The position numbers and the translations under genes are program-made. Source: Tenuifilum sp040752515 (lineage in GTDB: Bacteria > Bacteroidota > Bacteroidia > Bacteroidales > Tenuifilaceae). From it: a stretch of DNA of 64,000 bases. Shown piece after piece: positions 7,752 through 16,911 of this stretch. The notes beneath the pieces are model-generated. The model was given only the letters and a program-made list of their open reading frames with translations, was not told the origin of the DNA and searched no databases. Each line of letters begins with the position of its first letter. The stretch's first letter is position 1. Location of the stretch: the NCBI GenBank assembly GCA_040752515.1, contig JBFMGQ010000002.1, positions 124,001-188,000 on the forward strand, written 5' to 3'.

Positions 7752-9695
7752 TTAATTTGTTTCTTCTTCCAACTCACTGAAATCGCTTTCGGTTTCAACG
7801 TTTCCCGTGGTTGGTTCTATTTTCAGTAAATCTTTTGCAGGCCCGGAAAGTACTACCTGTGGATTGCCGGTAAGGTTATCAAATTCTTGCTGCGTGATGT
7901 TTCCACGTATTAGCATTTTGTTTGCCACAAACAGAAAGTTTTCAATCACAAATGGTTTAAGTTTACCCTTGGAATCGAATAGGTAGCGGAACTTGGTTGG
8001 CCTTGGTATTATGTAGGCAAGGTATAAAGCTTCGGGTAATGAAAGGCTGCTTGGCTTTTTACCGAAGTAGTACTGACTTGCTTCGCGTATTCCAAAAACG
8101 TTTGGCCCCCATTCAATAATGTTCAGGTAAACTTCCAGAATCCTTTCCTTGGTAACTATGCCTGTGTTTTCAATTATCCAGGTAATTAAAATCTCTTCGG
8201 CTTTACGGCCAATATTTTTATTCTGATTCAGAAAGATATTCTTTACAAGCTGCTGTGAAATGGTGCTGCCGCCGCGCGCAAACCTCCTCTCGCGAATGTT
8301 GCAGGCCATAGCATAGGTTATGCCTTCGAGGCTGAACCCGCGATGGTTGTAAAAACCACCATCCTCGCTTGTAATTACAGCCCATTGCAGGTAAGGGCTT
8401 ATTTGGTTAAGCGGCACATAGCTTGCGCTTTTAGGGTTAACTTTAATATCTCTTACATATACATTGTCGATGTAAGCCTTATGGGTAAAGGTATCGGCAA
8501 GCATGGCAAGGTTGGTATTGCCGTACGATAGCACATAAAAGCCTTTCGACCTCAGGTCTTGGGCAATGGTAAGACTATCGGGGTTTGTGAGTGGAACATC
8601 TACCTGAAGCGAATAGCTGAACGTTCCGTTCACCTTAATGCCATTCAGGTTTGTGAATAAACCTTGAGGAAGGGCATCAAAGAACGATTGCCACTTGCTG
8701 TCGCCTGTGTAAAGCTTGAGCTTAACCCTGCGGTTAAGGTATGGGTAATACTCAAAGCCCACGTTAGCCCTAAAACCATTAAGGTTTAAATTTGATATTG
8801 TGTCGATGATGTAGCTGTCAGGCTTTAACCTTACTAGCAGGTTTGCCCCGCACGAATCAATAGTAACGGGGGTTTGGGCAATGCGATTGCCCTCAATCAA
8901 AAGTGAATGAATGTTCGAGTTAAAATTTACCTCAATTTTGCCGGGCTCAATATGCGTTGCTTTTAAATCGATATAGATTTTTTTGAACGATGATTTAATT
9001 CCTAGAATTGGAGTTGTAAATGGGATAAAGGCAGCGTTAGAATCGGCTGTCAATGTTGCAGTAAAGCTGTTATTTCGCTTGCTGGTTGTTCCGGTAATCC
9101 TAACCCATGAACTGCTACCGCCATCGTTCAGGTTAACCGTTGAGGTGAAATTGTTGCTATGGTAGTTCCACTTTACAATGTTTACATTACCGTGGTAGGT
9201 TGAATCGGAGTAGGTAAGAAGCAGATTATCAATATTAAAGGTTGCTGTGGAAAGCCCAAAAAAGGCTTTAACCAAACGGTATAGCTTCTTACTAATCGAA
9301 CTTTGGCTTGTATTCTCGTTAGTAGGTCTATCAGGGTTTGGTTTGCTTACAAGCGCAATTAGTTTATCAACCTTTACCTGGGCGTTGGATATATCAACCT
9401 GTTTAGGGTTGATTTTGAGCGTGGCTAGGTAAAATGGGTTTAGCCTTACTTTGAACAAATCGGAATAAAATAAAGTATCGGAAGTTGCTACCAGCAGGTT
9501 TTGCAACTCAAAGGTGCTTATGCCTTTAACCTTTACGGTATTTGCTGTAACCGAAACGCCATAGCGGTTCTTAACTTTTGATGTGACATTCTTAAAAATA
9601 CCATTTACAATAAGGTTACGCGACAGAAATAGAAGAACTACCAGTAATCCTGCAATTGTTAAACCAATGCGAATAAACCTCTTTACCCGAACCAT
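7752..9695 (-). CDS. Peptidoglycan glycosyltransferase (GT51) with long AsmA-like N-terminal extension
   Basis: About 647 residues from the ATG at 9695 (a GTG at 9698 is in frame). One N-terminal membrane helix (about 8-26), roughly 400 residues of beta-rich periplasmic sequence, then a GT51 domain (about 435-610) with the catalytic SEDGGFYNHRGF motif, the RGGSTISQQLVKN motif and NIIEWGPNVFGI. GT51 enzymes polymerise lipid II into glycan strands. There is no transpeptidase domain, so it is a monofunctional type, but far longer than MtgA (about 240 residues). The N-terminal part resembles AsmA-type proteins in its pattern; this is inference. Confidence 0.78.
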   Translation of the reverse strand: MVRVKRFIRIGLTIAGLLVVLLFLSRNLIVNGIFKNVTSKVKNRYGVSVTANTVKVKGISTFELQNLLVATSDTLFYSDLFKVRLNPFYLATLKINPKQVDISNAQVKVDKLIALVSKPNPDRPTNENTSQSSISKKLYRLVKAFFGLSTATFNIDNLLLTYSDSTYHGNVNIVKWNYHSNNFTSTVNLNDGGSSSWVRITGTTSKRNNSFTATLTADSNAAFIPFTTPILGIKSSFKKIYIDLKATHIEPGKIEVNFNSNIHSLLIEGNRIAQTPVTIDSCGANLLVRLKPDSYIIDTISNLNLNGFRANVGFEYYPYLNRRVKLKLYTGDSKWQSFFDALPQGLFTNLNGIKVNGTFSYSLQVDVPLTNPDSLTIAQDLRSKGFYVLSYGNTNLAMLADTFTHKAYIDNVYVRDIKVNPKSASYVPLNQISPYLQWAVITSEDGGFYNHRGFSLEGITYAMACNIRERRFARGGSTISQQLVKNIFLNQNKNIGRKAEEILITWIIENTGIVTKERILEVYLNIIEWGPNVFGIREASQYYFGKKPSSLSLPEALYLAYIIPRPTKFRYLFDSKGKLKPFVIENFLFVANKMLIRGNITQQEFDNLTGNPQVVLSGPAKDLLKIEPTTGNVETESDFSELEEETN

Positions 9696-9737
9696 CACCT
9701 TAAATTTTTGGCAAAGTTAGCCATATTGGAATAAAAA

Positions 9738-9763
9738 AAGTGGCTGGTGTATTACAGCCACTT
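9738..9763 (-). terminator. Rho-independent terminator of the barrel gene
   Basis: A perfect 9-bp stem (AAGTGGCTG / CAGCCACTT) around an 8-nt loop, followed by seven T on the minus strand. It separates the 9879-11111 gene from the GT51 gene. Confidence 0.75.
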
Positions 9764-9878
9764 CAGTTACTTTGAGGACTAAACATGTTGGTATAGTGCA
9801 TCAATCTAATCAATCAATAATCGTCAACATCATTTCTTAACCCTTCAATTTTTAATCTACTTTAACACCTAAATCGAT

Positions 9879-11111
9879 TTAGAATGTGTACTTTGCGCAA
9901 AGTGTGATGCGATGATTGCTAATCGGGTCGAGCGATGATGTTACTTTGTGCTGGGCATCAAACGTATTACCATAAACAGCAGTTGTTAGCATATACTCAA
10001 GGGCAAAGCTCAGGTTCTCTTCGCTATAGCTAATACGTGGCGATATGCGGTAGATATAGTTTAAATCATCGTTTCGGCTGTAATCGGTTATGGCTGTGTA
10101 GTTTTTATCGGAGCCGTAAAGCTTTGAGTAGCCGACAAAAACGCCAAAGCTCAATTTACCCATTTTATGGTTAATATCGGCCCAGGTACTAAGGGTGCGG
10201 AGGTTGGCATAATCGTAATCGCCGTTTGCATCGCTCTCGGTAACGCGGCCAAATCCGCCAATCATATTCAGGTGAGTTGGGTTTTCGCCATAAACAACCT
10301 CGGCTTTAAGGGTTGTTCGGTTTAGGTTTGCTAGGGCATAACCGCTAAATAGGTATTGTCCAATGGTTTTGTGGGTTCCGGTATTACTCGATGCAATATA
10401 AAGCCTTGGAGTTAACCATTTATATCCGGCCGAGGCACCAAACATAAACGATTTGGAATTGCCGTAAGCAAATTGGCCAAGAACTTCGGGGAGGCCCGAA
10501 TTACGCTGAGCATCTTCAGGGCCTTTGGTTTTGTGGTAACCCTGTGCAAGCGCAGTGAGTGTAATTTTTAGATTGTTTACCGGAAAGTAATTGAACCGAA
10601 TTTGAGGGGAACGGTTCAGGGAGTGGAATGGAACACCGGCACCAAACGATATGGCGGCGGGTATAACCTCGTCAACAATAATGGGATGCCAGTAATTTCC
10701 CATTAATAGTTCAGCGTTTTGCCATTTAAGGTCAATAAACGCATGCCGCAAGCGTAACAGGTAAGTGTAGGCATTGGCTGTTGCAAAAAAATCGGTTTCA
10801 ACTTTGGCCGATGTTTTGGCTCCCATTACATCGGGGCCTGAAACTTGCAAGCCCAATCGGGTTGTAATGGAAAGCATCTGGAGCTGATTTTTTTTGTTAA
10901 CATCGGTTCCGTTGGCATCGAGCTTGGGCTTTAGCGGATAAAAATAGAGTTCGCCATCGCGCACATCGAGCGATTTGTAGGTATCGAAAATGGTTTCCCA
11001 TACTACAAAACCGTAAGGTTTTGTTTCAATTTTAGGTTTTTGGGGTTGTTCCTGTGCTACAAGTATTGCTGTAGAAAGAACTAAAAATCCAATTAGTAAT
11101 GGCTTCTTCAT
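9879..11111 (-). CDS. Porin-like outer-membrane beta-barrel protein
   Basis: 410 residues. A signal peptide (about 1-19, ending LVAQ) is followed by a sequence of alternating polar and aromatic residues typical of amphipathic strands, and the C-terminus ends in Tyr-Thr-Phe, the aromatic outer-membrane insertion signature. The pattern is that of DcaP/porin-type channels found in many Bacteroidota. No catalytic motif seen; the ligand is unknown. Single gene with its own terminator downstream. Confidence 0.65.
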   Translation of the reverse strand: MKKPLLIGFLVLSTAILVAQEQPQKPKIETKPYGFVVWETIFDTYKSLDVRDGELYFYPLKPKLDANGTDVNKKNQLQMLSITTRLGLQVSGPDVMGAKTSAKVETDFFATANAYTYLLRLRHAFIDLKWQNAELLMGNYWHPIIVDEVIPAAISFGAGVPFHSLNRSPQIRFNYFPVNNLKITLTALAQGYHKTKGPEDAQRNSGLPEVLGQFAYGNSKSFMFGASAGYKWLTPRLYIASSNTGTHKTIGQYLFSGYALANLNRTTLKAEVVYGENPTHLNMIGGFGRVTESDANGDYDYANLRTLSTWADINHKMGKLSFGVFVGYSKLYGSDKNYTAITDYSRNDDLNYIYRISPRISYSEENLSFALEYMLTTAVYGNTFDAQHKVTSSLDPISNHRITLCAKYTF

Positions 11112-11209
11112 TTCAAAAAATTTTTGCGCAAATTTGGGAAAAACCCTTTTCGGTATAAAGAAAATGTGGAGAAAAATCTACATAAATATTGTATGATGCT
11201 ACTAATGTA

Positions 11210-11920
11210 CTACTTAGCCATTGCTTTTGTTTTTAGCTCTTGAGGCATTTTCTCTATGGCGTATCGCAATGCCGTGCGGGGCATGTTAGCTTTATTCGAC
11301 ATCACAAAATTGAATACCAGTTCCTGGTTTGCTTGGCTAGCAGCCTTCAGCATCCAGCCATAGCCCTTTTGAACCATATCGTCGTTATCGGTTAGCAGCA
11401 AGGTTGCGATATCGATTATATGGTTGTGAAACAACCCTTTCCGGGCTGGAATAATTAAGCTTACCGCAGCAGCCCTTCGAACCCATCGGTTATCGGATTT
11501 AGCCCAAGGTTTAACCCTTTCAATTAGCTGGGGGTACATCATCAACAGATCGCCTATGGTATGGTTGCAAAAGGTATCGCACGATGCCCAATTGTTGATG
11601 TAATTCATTACCCACTTTTCAAGGATTAAAAAATCCTCAGGGGTAAATTGCTTAGTAAACTTTTCGGTCCAATGGCAGGCAACAAAGGTTTCCTCCATAT
11701 AGCCCGATTGCCAAAGCTGCTCGCAAAGCTTCAGCAATTGGGTTTTATCCATCTTTTTAATATGGCTGCCATAGTACTTTTTGGCGATGGCCTGAACCTG
11801 TGTGGCTTTAACGCCGTATAGCTTTACACTTTCCTTAAAATATCTTTCTCCGGAAATACGATTTTGCTCAGTGGCTTGACTTTTCAGGTCGTTTTGCAGA
11901 TTTTGCACTAAACTTTCCAT
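11210..11920 (-). CDS. AlkD-like DNA alkylation repair HEAT-repeat protein
   Basis: 236 residues, all helical with HEAT-like repeats. Features of the AlkD family are visible: the N-terminal GVKATQVQAIAKKY stretch, NNWASCDTFCNHTIG (near residue 110), and WVRRAAAVSLI (near 146). AlkD glycosylases remove N3- and N7-alkylpurines by trapping the flipped lesion with Trp and Asp residues; both types are present in the right segments. Cytoplasmic. It is the last ordinary gene before the palindrome-bounded accessory block. Confidence 0.8.
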   Translation of the reverse strand: MESLVQNLQNDLKSQATEQNRISGERYFKESVKLYGVKATQVQAIAKKYYGSHIKKMDKTQLLKLCEQLWQSGYMEETFVACHWTEKFTKQFTPEDFLILEKWVMNYINNWASCDTFCNHTIGDLLMMYPQLIERVKPWAKSDNRWVRRAAAVSLIIPARKGLFHNHIIDIATLLLTDNDDMVQKGYGWMLKAASQANQELVFNFVMSNKANMPRTALRYAIEKMPQELKTKAMAK

Positions 11921-11962
11921 TGGGTTTGGTTTTGATTAGGATTTAGGGGTAGAGGTTAGGGC

Positions 11963-12017
11963 TTTTAACGGTTCCGCGGCTATGCGCCGTTTTAATGGCG
12001 TATAGCCGCTGTTATAA
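11963..12017 (-). repeat. attC-like imperfect palindrome E, 3' of the membrane protein gene
   Basis: A 55-bp element: outer TTTTAAC (11963-11969) pairs with GTTATAA (12011-12017) with one mismatch, and an inner 12-bp stem (11977-11988 with 11997-12008) has one mismatch around an 8-nt loop. Size and layout (short conserved ends, unpaired bulges, inner stem) resemble integron attC sites, but the ends do not match the GTTRRRY core exactly. It sits directly 3' of the 12036-12776 gene. Confidence 0.55.
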
Positions 12018-12035
12018 GAAGCGGCGGCAAAAATT

Positions 12036-12776
12036 TTATTTATATTTACGTTTAAACCAAACATAGAAATTCATATATACAGAATTGGCAAAATGTTGAG
12101 AAAACCTCTTGAACCGTTCCTTCATAGGACGACGAATTAAGATAGATGCTATGAGAGCCCCGATACCTACGCCCAAGTGGAAATCAGAAAAGAACCAAAA
12201 CGGGGATGAGGGAACAGAAATCGGAAGAAGGGGAAGCAGAAGCAAAAGAATATGTTTAGCAGTGATGACTGCGCTAACTATGATTCCGATGTTGGTAGTT
12301 GCTATCATTCCTCTGTAAAGGCTATAAATACCGTTGAATATTTCGGTGTGCAGTGCCGCCCCCTCTTGCACGATCAAGGTGTAACAAAGGTTGAAAAGCT
12401 CTTGCCTCCGCGTTTTCTGAGTTTCATCGTTGGTTCCAAGTTCTGCTGATTCACCAAAAACGGTCTTCATCGACTCACGGAGTGCTAATTTGAAGACGGG
12501 CGTGTAATAGGAATTATCATCTCTGAGGAACTGTTCGGAGAACCAGCCGCCCCATTCCCGTACGGCACTCTTTTCAATAGCGTTACCATACGCTTGAATT
12601 AGATGTCCGATGAAGTAAGCCAGACCAAGAAAAAGAATGGATTCGCCTATGGACTTCACTTCCAGATGAAGGGAGAATCCAAAGAAGCCTTCAATGAACC
12701 AATAGAGAAAAACGCACCCCAATGAACCTGGGATGACGTAGCCTATGAAGTCATAGAAGTTGAACTTGTTGTGCAT
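12036..12776 (-). CDS. Unrecognised four-helix membrane protein paired with MBL hydrolase
   Basis: 246 residues with four likely membrane segments: about 10-32, 42-60, 158-182 and 196-216, and a strongly basic C-terminus (RRPMKERFKRF... and KRKYK at the end). The 100-residue loop between helices 2 and 3 is polar and probably cytoplasmic. I do not recognise the family. Its start codon shares one base with the stop of the MBL gene (TGATG), so the two are translationally coupled. Together they form a two-gene unit bounded by palindromes, which suggests a mobile accessory module; a membrane effector role is inference. Confidence 0.6.
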   Translation of the reverse strand: MHNKFNFYDFIGYVIPGSLGCVFLYWFIEGFFGFSLHLEVKSIGESILFLGLAYFIGHLIQAYGNAIEKSAVREWGGWFSEQFLRDDNSYYTPVFKLALRESMKTVFGESAELGTNDETQKTRRQELFNLCYTLIVQEGAALHTEIFNGIYSLYRGMIATTNIGIIVSAVITAKHILLLLLPLLPISVPSSPFWFFSDFHLGVGIGALIASILIRRPMKERFKRFSQHFANSVYMNFYVWFKRKYK

Positions 12777-13615
12777 CAGACGTTCTTTTCGACGTAGATT
12801 GTGTGGTCGCCATCGTTCTTGATCTCAAGACGCATCGTCCCGTAATACTTCGTAGACAGAGCCTTTTTCTTGGCAAGTCCACTGTAGTAATTATAGTCAT
12901 AGTCCACACCTTTAGCGACGGAAATAATAACATAGTCAGGATCGATAGCTTTGAACGCATTTTTGTGGATATTGTTCGCACTTCCGTGATGAGGTGCTAA
13001 GAAAACATCTGCCTTTAGAAATTCATCTTTGTAATGATTGTAGATTTCATCCCAGGCCTCTTTACTTGCATCCCCGCTGAGTATTACTTTCACACCGGCA
13101 TACTCAATCCTCAGAACGTAACTCAAGTGATTGTACTCTTCTGATTCATTAGCCATTTTAACAAGTGACGGTGAAGGCGAGAGTATGGTAATTCCATCTT
13201 GAATCCAGCAGCATTCTGATGTGGCATCCCTATACAATTTAAGGGCTTTAGGATCACTTGTGCCCTTTCTCAGGGTGAGATATTTCTCCCAATCTTTCTT
13301 GTCATATGGTGAACCTTCCCAGTCTTTATCAGAAAAAGACTTGTTGTGATCTGTATCCCAGAAGTTTGCGATTGAGACTTTTCCTGCCAGTTGGTTCAAA
13401 CCCGAGAGATGGTCCATATCTGGATGTGTCAGAATGAATCGAAACAATGATTGATTTGGAAACTTGGAAACGAAATAGTCAACTGGTTCTGTCAAGACAT
13501 CATCATCGTCGTCGATTCTGGAGTTATCAATGTCAATCATCGTCAGATGTCCAGATGGAAATTCAATAATAGTGCAGTTACCTTTTCCAACATTTAAAAA
13601 ATGGATCTTTAACAT
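12776..13615 (-). CDS. ComEC/Rec2-like MBL-fold hydrolase, stand-alone
   Basis: 279 residues. The start FLNVGKGNCTIIEF, the motif THPDMDHLSGL (near residue 63), ILSGDAS (near 178) and APHHGSANN (near 206) are those of the stand-alone MBL domains related to the nuclease domain of the DNA-uptake protein ComEC. The HxDxDH pattern supplies the metal site. No signal peptide or membrane helix, so probably cytoplasmic. Substrate unknown: nucleic acid or a nucleotide is plausible by family. The stop overlaps the start of the four-helix membrane protein, and the unit lies next to a type III restriction operon, a setting common for defence modules (inference). Confidence 0.75.
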   Translation of the reverse strand: MLKIHFLNVGKGNCTIIEFPSGHLTMIDIDNSRIDDDDDVLTEPVDYFVSKFPNQSLFRFILTHPDMDHLSGLNQLAGKVSIANFWDTDHNKSFSDKDWEGSPYDKKDWEKYLTLRKGTSDPKALKLYRDATSECCWIQDGITILSPSPSLVKMANESEEYNHLSYVLRIEYAGVKVILSGDASKEAWDEIYNHYKDEFLKADVFLAPHHGSANNIHKNAFKAIDPDYVIISVAKGVDYDYNYYSGLAKKKALSTKYYGTMRLEIKNDGDHTIYVEKNV

Positions 13616-13658
13616 ATATCTACCTCATTTTAAATCAATATTTGTGTACCGCCGTTTC

Positions 13659-13790
13659 TTATAACGGTTTGCGGCTTGGCGTAGTGGCGGATTTAGAAGC
13701 ACCGAACTGTCAACCAAGCACAAATGTTGATTTGAAAAACTACTGTTCAATTTACCACGTCCCCCGCCATTACGCCAAACTGCTGTTGGC
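13659..13790 (-). repeat. attC-like imperfect palindrome A between MBL unit and restriction operon
   Basis: TTGGCGTAGTGGCGG (13676-13690) pairs with CCGCCATTACGCCAA (13764-13778), 14 of 15 bases, across a 73-nt spacer. The left end begins TTATAACGGTT and the right end has CTGTTGGC, giving AAC...GTT outer pairing. The left end is similar to that of element E (TTTTAACGGTT). The position is 3' of the Res gene as expected for a cassette read on the minus strand. An alternative is a mobile palindromic repeat unrelated to integrons. Confidence 0.5.
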
Positions 13791-13948
13791 TGCTGGTGTT
13801 CTGTCTTTCGTGTCTGCAAACCGCTGTCCCTGTTGTGTTTAGCTGTTGTTGTCTTTGTCGTGTTGGGTCGTGCGATTGCGTATTTTTTATTTTCAGAAGG
13901 GAAGGAAATTTTTTTTAATTCAATTTTTTCTGCGTGGGAAAGGTGGAA

Positions 13949-14020
13949 GCTCTTTTGCAAGCTTTGCCATGTGCGTGGGCTTGTGGGGCTTGCAAATGTG
14001 CTTACACCTGTGCGTGGGCT
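13949..14020. repeat. Flanking repeat C1 (3' side of the restriction operon)
   Basis: Starts GCTCTTTTGCAAGCTT and ends GTGGGCT; contains a 9-bp inverted repeat (TTTGCAAGC at 13954-13962, GCTTGCAAA at 13988-13996). A related sequence in the same orientation (19658-19723) lies on the other side of the operon. The 13616-14033 gap holds this and palindrome A; no gene is seen in it. Confidence 0.5.
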
Positions 14021-14033
14021 TATTGTTTTTGCT

Positions 14034-16910
14034 TTATTCATCAACTGAAAGTTCTTTTATTAAGTCAACTATTTTGGTGTTGCTGAATTGTGTCTTGAAC
14101 TCAATTTTTACTTTGCCATCAAAGAATTTTTCAGCATGTTTAATTTTAAATTTTTCTTCCTCACGGAGTTCGTTCGTGCTGCCAACATCTTTTGTTTCGA
14201 CGATGAAGTATAATTTTTGTTCGCCATTACCAAACTTCAAAACATAGGCAAAATCAGGCGAATAGGTTCTACCACCTGCAACGGGGATTTTTATGGAGTT
14301 CTTTGGAATTTTTGTAAAAACAATTATCTCTTCAATTTCTGTTTTTATATTTGTTCTTTCCAGTTCTGAATCATAATACAATTGTTCAAAGAGATAGTTG
14401 CCTGCAATATTTTCGTCTGAGAACAAAATACCTATGTCAGAAGCCGAAATTTCAGCTAAAACATCCCCATTTTCATTGGTAATTTTGGTGGGGTGAATGC
14501 TATTTGAAATCTTTTTATACTCTATGGTATATTTATCAAAAGCTTGTGTCATTAAGAAAAAGTCAAAGTTCTGTTTAATTATTCTGAGTGTTTTCTGGTT
14601 GAGATATTTGTTTATATCTATCCCTGCGTCAATAATGGACTGATGTAATGTTGCTATATTTATGTTAGTGATTTTTGAAAGCTCTTTTAAAAAGTCGCTG
14701 TACTTCATAGTTGAAATACTTTCAGCATTCCGGTTGTAAATCGATTCGGGCTCTTTGACAAAGGCTTTGTCTTCTTCTATTTCAACTTTTGCAATTCTTT
14801 CGTTTATACCTTCGTGGATAAAATTTTTTTCCTGTGCTTTTAAAAACTCGGTGAATAAGTTTTTAAAACTTGCTTCATTATCAAACTTGTATTCTAAAAT
14901 GACCTTTTCATTGAGTTTTTCCCAGAGCTCTTTCAGCTCCTGGTATTTCTCGGTTCTAATTACAACCGTCTTTTTGGGGTCACTGGCTTTACGAACTTTA
15001 TTAGAATTAACACCTTCAAATATAAGTGGATAGTGTTGCTTAATATAATCAAATCCGCCTGTTTTAAATGAATTGGTTCTGGTAATGACATTGTTTTCAT
15101 CCAGTACCTGTAAAAGTTCATCCTCAGTGGTTTTATATACCTCACAAATCTTTTTAATCATTTGTTCAGATAATTTTTCTGGAACCTGTTCAATAGAAAT
15201 TGCCCCTGATTTTTCATTGATTTCATTGACCAATTTGTCGACAAAGTCGCTTTCGGTAAAGTCTACAAAATAGTTGAGATAAAATTGCTCGTCTTTTACA
15301 CGATTGCCATATTCATTTACTGGTAAACGAAGACCCCTCCCCACTTCCTGTAACTTTGAGATTTCGCTCCCACTACTTCTCAGTTTACAGATTTGAAAAA
15401 CATTGGGATTGTCCCATCCCTCACGGAGCGTCCATTTTGAAAAGATAAATCGTCGTGGGTTATCTAAGTCAAGCATGGCCTGTTTATCGTGCAGTATTTC
15501 GTTTATCTCTTTTTCAATTACTTCATCCTTTTCTGTATTATCTTTTGAGAAATATCCTGCATGTGTTGCCGAAACGTCTTGCAATGTTTTTTCAAGATAA
15601 GATCTATAAAAAGAGTCAGTTTCTGTTTTTAATAATTCCTCTACTTCAAATTTTACAAACTGTTCAACTGTTTTGCGGAGATAACCATCTTTGTTTCGAT
15701 ATTCATATATGTTGTCTATAAAGAAAAGGGTCAGGGGTTTTATTTTTACCTCTCTTTTTAAGAGCTGTTTTTCAATTTCAAAATGGTGTTTAATTGCCCT
15801 TTGAATCATTATTTCCTGCAACTTTTCTGCATAAGAGTAGGGATTGATTCTATCGCCTTTCTTGAGCTCTAAGCCATTGGACAAAACAACCGTGCTTTTA
15901 TTCAAATTTTCAATAAATAAATCGGTCATTGCACTGTGGACACTTGAAAGACTTTCTTTTTTAGATACTTTTTTTACTGTTCTTGATTTGTTGTTTTCAA
16001 TTAATTCAAAAGTAGCTTCCGTGCCATCCGAATCTATAAATTTAACCATTGCATTTTTTCCGCTTTCAAACTCGGTAATATGTCCAATAACGCCCTTGAC
16101 CAGATTTCTATTAAAGGCATCAACAGCGGTAAGGGTATATATGAGATTCTCGTATTCCTGAAAGGTTGCCCCATATCGCAGTATGAATTGGGGTTTCATT
16201 TTTTGAATATTTTCCCAGGTTTTATTATCTTTTCCAAATCGGTGAGGTTCGTCAATGATCACAAAAGGCTTAGTTGCAGCAATGGCATCAAAGGGAACAT
16301 TGTATTTTTCAAATAAACTTTTATCAAATCTCTTTTGCATGGTGTCAGAGTTTATCATACCGGCATTGATTATCATTACCTGAATACTGTTTTTTTCAAA
16401 GTTACCGGCGCCCACAAAACTGCTCACTGCTGGTGGGAGGTATGATTTTTTACTTTTACTATTTTTCTGACTTTCGACAATATGCAATTGAAGTGTCTTC
16501 CCGTATTGCTCCTTGAAATGCTCCCGGCAGCTCTCTGATTTTAAAAAGTCAATGGTTCCGACTTTGATAGAGAGTGTGGGCACCACTATGACAAACTTGA
16601 AAATACCATAATGCTTATTAAGTTCAAAGATGGTTTTGGTGTATGTGTATGTTTTACCCGTCCCTGTTTCCATCATGATATCAATAATATTGCTCTTCTT
16701 AAAATTTCCCTTAATAGCGTTGTTGTATTGAATGTTTTCAATATTTTTTTTGTATTGAATATCATTTTCCCAGATAATAGAAGGATTTATGTAATTTTTA
16801 TCTATATCTGATGGCTGATGGATTGGTAAATTTTCAAAAACGGCGATGGTGCTTTCGACAGCCTGTTTTTGATGCGGTAAATCTTTTTCAAAATGAAAAC
16901 CCTTCATCAT
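14034..16910 (-). CDS. res: Type III restriction enzyme Res subunit (helicase plus nuclease)
   Basis: 958 residues. Helicase motif I is TGTGKTYTYTK (near residue 83), the Walker B/DEAD-like motif IIDEPHRF (near 218), and later SF2 motifs include KWTLREGWDNPNVF and EVGRGLRLP (near 480-535). The C-terminal end holds a PD-(D/E)xK nuclease: SPDFAYVLKF then VETKD (near 880-905). This is the ATP-dependent translocating and cutting subunit of a type III system, recognising sites with Mod. Full length for the family (usually 900-1000). It follows the winged-helix gene with a one-base gap in the operon mod, wH, res. Confidence 0.93.
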   Translation of the reverse strand: MMKGFHFEKDLPHQKQAVESTIAVFENLPIHQPSDIDKNYINPSIIWENDIQYKKNIENIQYNNAIKGNFKKSNIIDIMMETGTGKTYTYTKTIFELNKHYGIFKFVIVVPTLSIKVGTIDFLKSESCREHFKEQYGKTLQLHIVESQKNSKSKKSYLPPAVSSFVGAGNFEKNSIQVMIINAGMINSDTMQKRFDKSLFEKYNVPFDAIAATKPFVIIDEPHRFGKDNKTWENIQKMKPQFILRYGATFQEYENLIYTLTAVDAFNRNLVKGVIGHITEFESGKNAMVKFIDSDGTEATFELIENNKSRTVKKVSKKESLSSVHSAMTDLFIENLNKSTVVLSNGLELKKGDRINPYSYAEKLQEIMIQRAIKHHFEIEKQLLKREVKIKPLTLFFIDNIYEYRNKDGYLRKTVEQFVKFEVEELLKTETDSFYRSYLEKTLQDVSATHAGYFSKDNTEKDEVIEKEINEILHDKQAMLDLDNPRRFIFSKWTLREGWDNPNVFQICKLRSSGSEISKLQEVGRGLRLPVNEYGNRVKDEQFYLNYFVDFTESDFVDKLVNEINEKSGAISIEQVPEKLSEQMIKKICEVYKTTEDELLQVLDENNVITRTNSFKTGGFDYIKQHYPLIFEGVNSNKVRKASDPKKTVVIRTEKYQELKELWEKLNEKVILEYKFDNEASFKNLFTEFLKAQEKNFIHEGINERIAKVEIEEDKAFVKEPESIYNRNAESISTMKYSDFLKELSKITNINIATLHQSIIDAGIDINKYLNQKTLRIIKQNFDFFLMTQAFDKYTIEYKKISNSIHPTKITNENGDVLAEISASDIGILFSDENIAGNYLFEQLYYDSELERTNIKTEIEEIIVFTKIPKNSIKIPVAGGRTYSPDFAYVLKFGNGEQKLYFIVETKDVGSTNELREEEKFKIKHAEKFFDGKVKIEFKTQFSNTKIVDLIKELSVDE

Positions 16911-16911
16911 A

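Noticed and set aside
12751..12981. Short frames inside the MBL and membrane protein genes
   Set aside because: They overlap well-supported genes in other frames and show no family features.
13625..14044. 139-codon open frame on the minus strand
   Set aside because: It runs through palindrome A and repeat C1, has no recognisable protein pattern and no start signal; best explained as chance openness in repeat DNA.
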